A stretch of DNA of 8,179 nt. Source: Ferruginibacter sp. (GTDB lineage Bacteria; Bacteroidota; Bacteroidia; Chitinophagales; Chitinophagaceae). The notes below the pieces were generated by a model that searched no databases, was not told the DNA's origin, and worked only from the letters and a program-made list of their open reading frames with translations. Made by a program: the position numbers and the translations under genes. Shown here one piece after another: positions 6,837 through 8,179 of the stretch; the first letter of the stretch is position 1; every line of letters starts with the position of its first letter. The stretch is taken from contig JANYFI010000424.1 in assembly GCA_025362765.1 (NCBI GenBank), forward strand, positions 1-8,179. The letters run 5' to 3'.

Positions 6837-8179
6837 ATGAAAAAAATATTAAAAAATGTATCAGCCCTTCTTGCATTAGGCACTCTGGCGGCAGGCTGTA
6901 ATAAGGATTTTCTAAATACGCAGCCGTTGGATAAACCCGCTGCGAGCGTAGTTTGGAATGACCCGGCCTTGTCAGAAGCCTTTGTAACGGACATCTATAA
7001 CGTTTTTCACGATGGTATCCTTAACCAGGAAAGCATGGATTGTATTTCTGATAATGAACTTTACAATTTCGGCAGAATGGATATCATGGAAGCCAATATT
7101 AACCCTAACAATATAGGATGGGTTAATAACACCTATGAATGGGGCGAAATGTATTTGCGTATAAGGGCTGCTAACCTGGCGCTGGAAAAACTTGCGGTGG
7201 CTCCTTTTGATGCAGCTTTAATTGACCGTTTAAAAGGCGAAACCTATTTCCTGAGGGCACATTGCTATAACCAGTTGATCCGTTATTATGGTGGTGTTCC
7301 TCTGATAAAATCTACTTACGGTTTGGGTGGAGACTATTCAATTGCAAGAAATTCCTATTCAGACTGCGTAGATGCAGTTGTGAGCGATTTGGATTCAGCG
7401 ACTATGCTATTGAATGGCAAGACACTTGCGCTAGGCCGTGCAACCAGTGATGCCGCCATGGCATTAAAAGCCCGTGTGTTATTATACGCAGCGAGCGACT
7501 TGCATGACATGCCTACCGCCAAAGTAAAATCACCTACAGTAATTGGTGGCTTTGCAAACCCAGAGCTGTTGGGTTATGTAAGTGGAGATCGTGTTGCAAG
7601 ATGGACCAAGGCACGAGACGCTGCCAAAGCGGTAATTGACCTGGGAACATATGGTTATCAACTGGATTTTTCTGCACCTGCGTCCAAGGCAGATGCTATC
7701 GCCAGCTATACCGACGTTGCCTTGTCGAGAAATGGAGGACAGAAAGAAACAATTTTTGCAAAGTATTATGTAAATGCTTCTTCAGATGATTGGGGTGCCT
7801 GGTATCCGCGTAATAACACCACCAACGGTTATCATGGATGGACATCCAGCGAACCTACACAAAACCTGGTGGATAATTATGAAATGATGGACGGCTCCAA
7901 ATTCGATTGGAACACACCTGCCGATGCTGCTGCTCCTTATGAAAACAGGGATCCCCGTTTTTACGCCAGTATTTTTTACGATGGTAGTCCATGGAAAGCA
8001 CGTACAACAGATGGCGCAGGTATTGACCCTTATGGAGAAATGCAATTTGGTAAATATGAAATAGGTGCTGCAGGATCTGGAAGTATTTATAATGGTATTG
8101 ATACGCGAAACAGTGCATTGGAAAACTGGAATGGTACCCGTACAGGTTATTCCATCAGGAAGTTTACGAATGACAACCC
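6837..8179 (+). CDS. SusD/RagB-family outer-membrane lipoprotein, C-terminus missing
   Basis: The frame runs from ATG 6837 through 447 codons to the right edge without a stop. Residues 1-20 are a lipoprotein signal peptide with lipobox LAAGC, giving lipidated Cys21 after cleavage. Next come NKDFLNTQPLDKP (22-34) and the helical TPR-like core of the SusD-like_3/SusD families. Hallmarks are GEMYLRIRAANLALEKL (103-119), GETYFLRAHCYNQLIRYYGG (134-153) and ALKARVLLYAA (209-219). The later DNYEMMDGSKFD (346-357) and YENRDPRFYASIFYDG (368-383) also fit SusD. The protein sits on the cell surface as a lid on SusC and binds the substrate. SusD proteins are usually 480-600 residues, so perhaps 50-150 are missing. 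It lies 10 nt after susC, with only an A-rich leader between, and is surely co-transcribed with it. Sequence divergence in this family prevents naming the ligand. Confidence 0.93.
   Translation, partial: MKKILKNVSALLALGTLAAGCNKDFLNTQPLDKPAASVVWNDPALSEAFVTDIYNVFHDGILNQESMDCISDNELYNFGRMDIMEANINPNNIGWVNNTYEWGEMYLRIRAANLALEKLAVAPFDAALIDRLKGETYFLRAHCYNQLIRYYGGVPLIKSTYGLGGDYSIARNSYSDCVDAVVSDLDSATMLLNGKTLALGRATSDAAMALKARVLLYAASDLHDMPTAKVKSPTVIGGFANPELLGYVSGDRVARWTKARDAAKAVIDLGTYGYQLDFSAPASKADAIASYTDVALSRNGGQKETIFAKYYVNASSDDWGAWYPRNNTTNGYHGWTSSEPTQNLVDNYEMMDGSKFDWNTPADAAAPYENRDPRFYASIFYDGSPWKARTTDGAGIDPYGEMQFGKYEIGAAGSGSIYNGIDTRNSALENWNGTRTGYSIRKFTNDN

Noticed and set aside
7782..8118. Two overlapping minus-strand reading frames of 87 codons opposite susD
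   Set aside because: They are antisense shadows of a clear SusD coding frame, with no leader and no recognisable protein pattern.

Overview
The window looks like chromosome of a Bacteroidota bacterium, probably Chitinophagaceae or a related sphingobacterial group. The grounds are a SusC/SusD outer-membrane pair, A-rich leaders without Shine-Dalgarno sequences, a LacI regulator of the 'SQKITIHDIAREL' type common in this phylum, and AT-rich spacers. The family assignment rests on protein style only, because no rRNA or marker gene is present.

Layout. (1) Positions 1-669, minus strand: the first 223 codons of a secreted M28-family metallopeptidase, cut by the window edge just before its expected catalytic motif. 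(2) 670-965: a divergent spacer with a near-perfect 14-bp hairpin and a candidate Bacteroidota-type promoter for the next gene, overlapped by inverted repeats. (3) 966-1991, plus strand: a membrane fatty-acid desaturase/hydroxylase-superfamily protein with three histidine boxes, apparently monocistronic. (4) 1992-2256: a spacer with a perfect 14-bp palindrome centred on CG. (5) 2257-3336: a LacI-family regulator that has no in-frame ATG and most likely starts at TTG. (6) 3337-3565: a spacer with a second CG-centred dyad upstream of susC. (7) 3566-6826: a complete SusC-like TonB-dependent receptor. (8) 6837 to the right edge: a SusD-like lipoprotein missing its C-terminus.

How the genes work together. 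LacI regulator, SusC and SusD form the start of a nutrient-uptake locus. SusD (surface lipoprotein) and SusC (outer-membrane barrel) would capture and import an oligomeric substrate, usually a glycan. The LacI protein would switch the pair according to a small sugar-like effector. No glycoside hydrolase is in view, so the substrate cannot be named; such genes would be expected to the right of 8179. The peptidase and the desaturase show no evident functional link to this locus.

Overall this is an ordinary accessory nutrient-acquisition region. I found no convincing novel system. The most useful leads are the two CG-centred dyads flanking lacI, the non-ATG start of lacI, and the promoter-overlapping repeats before the desaturase.
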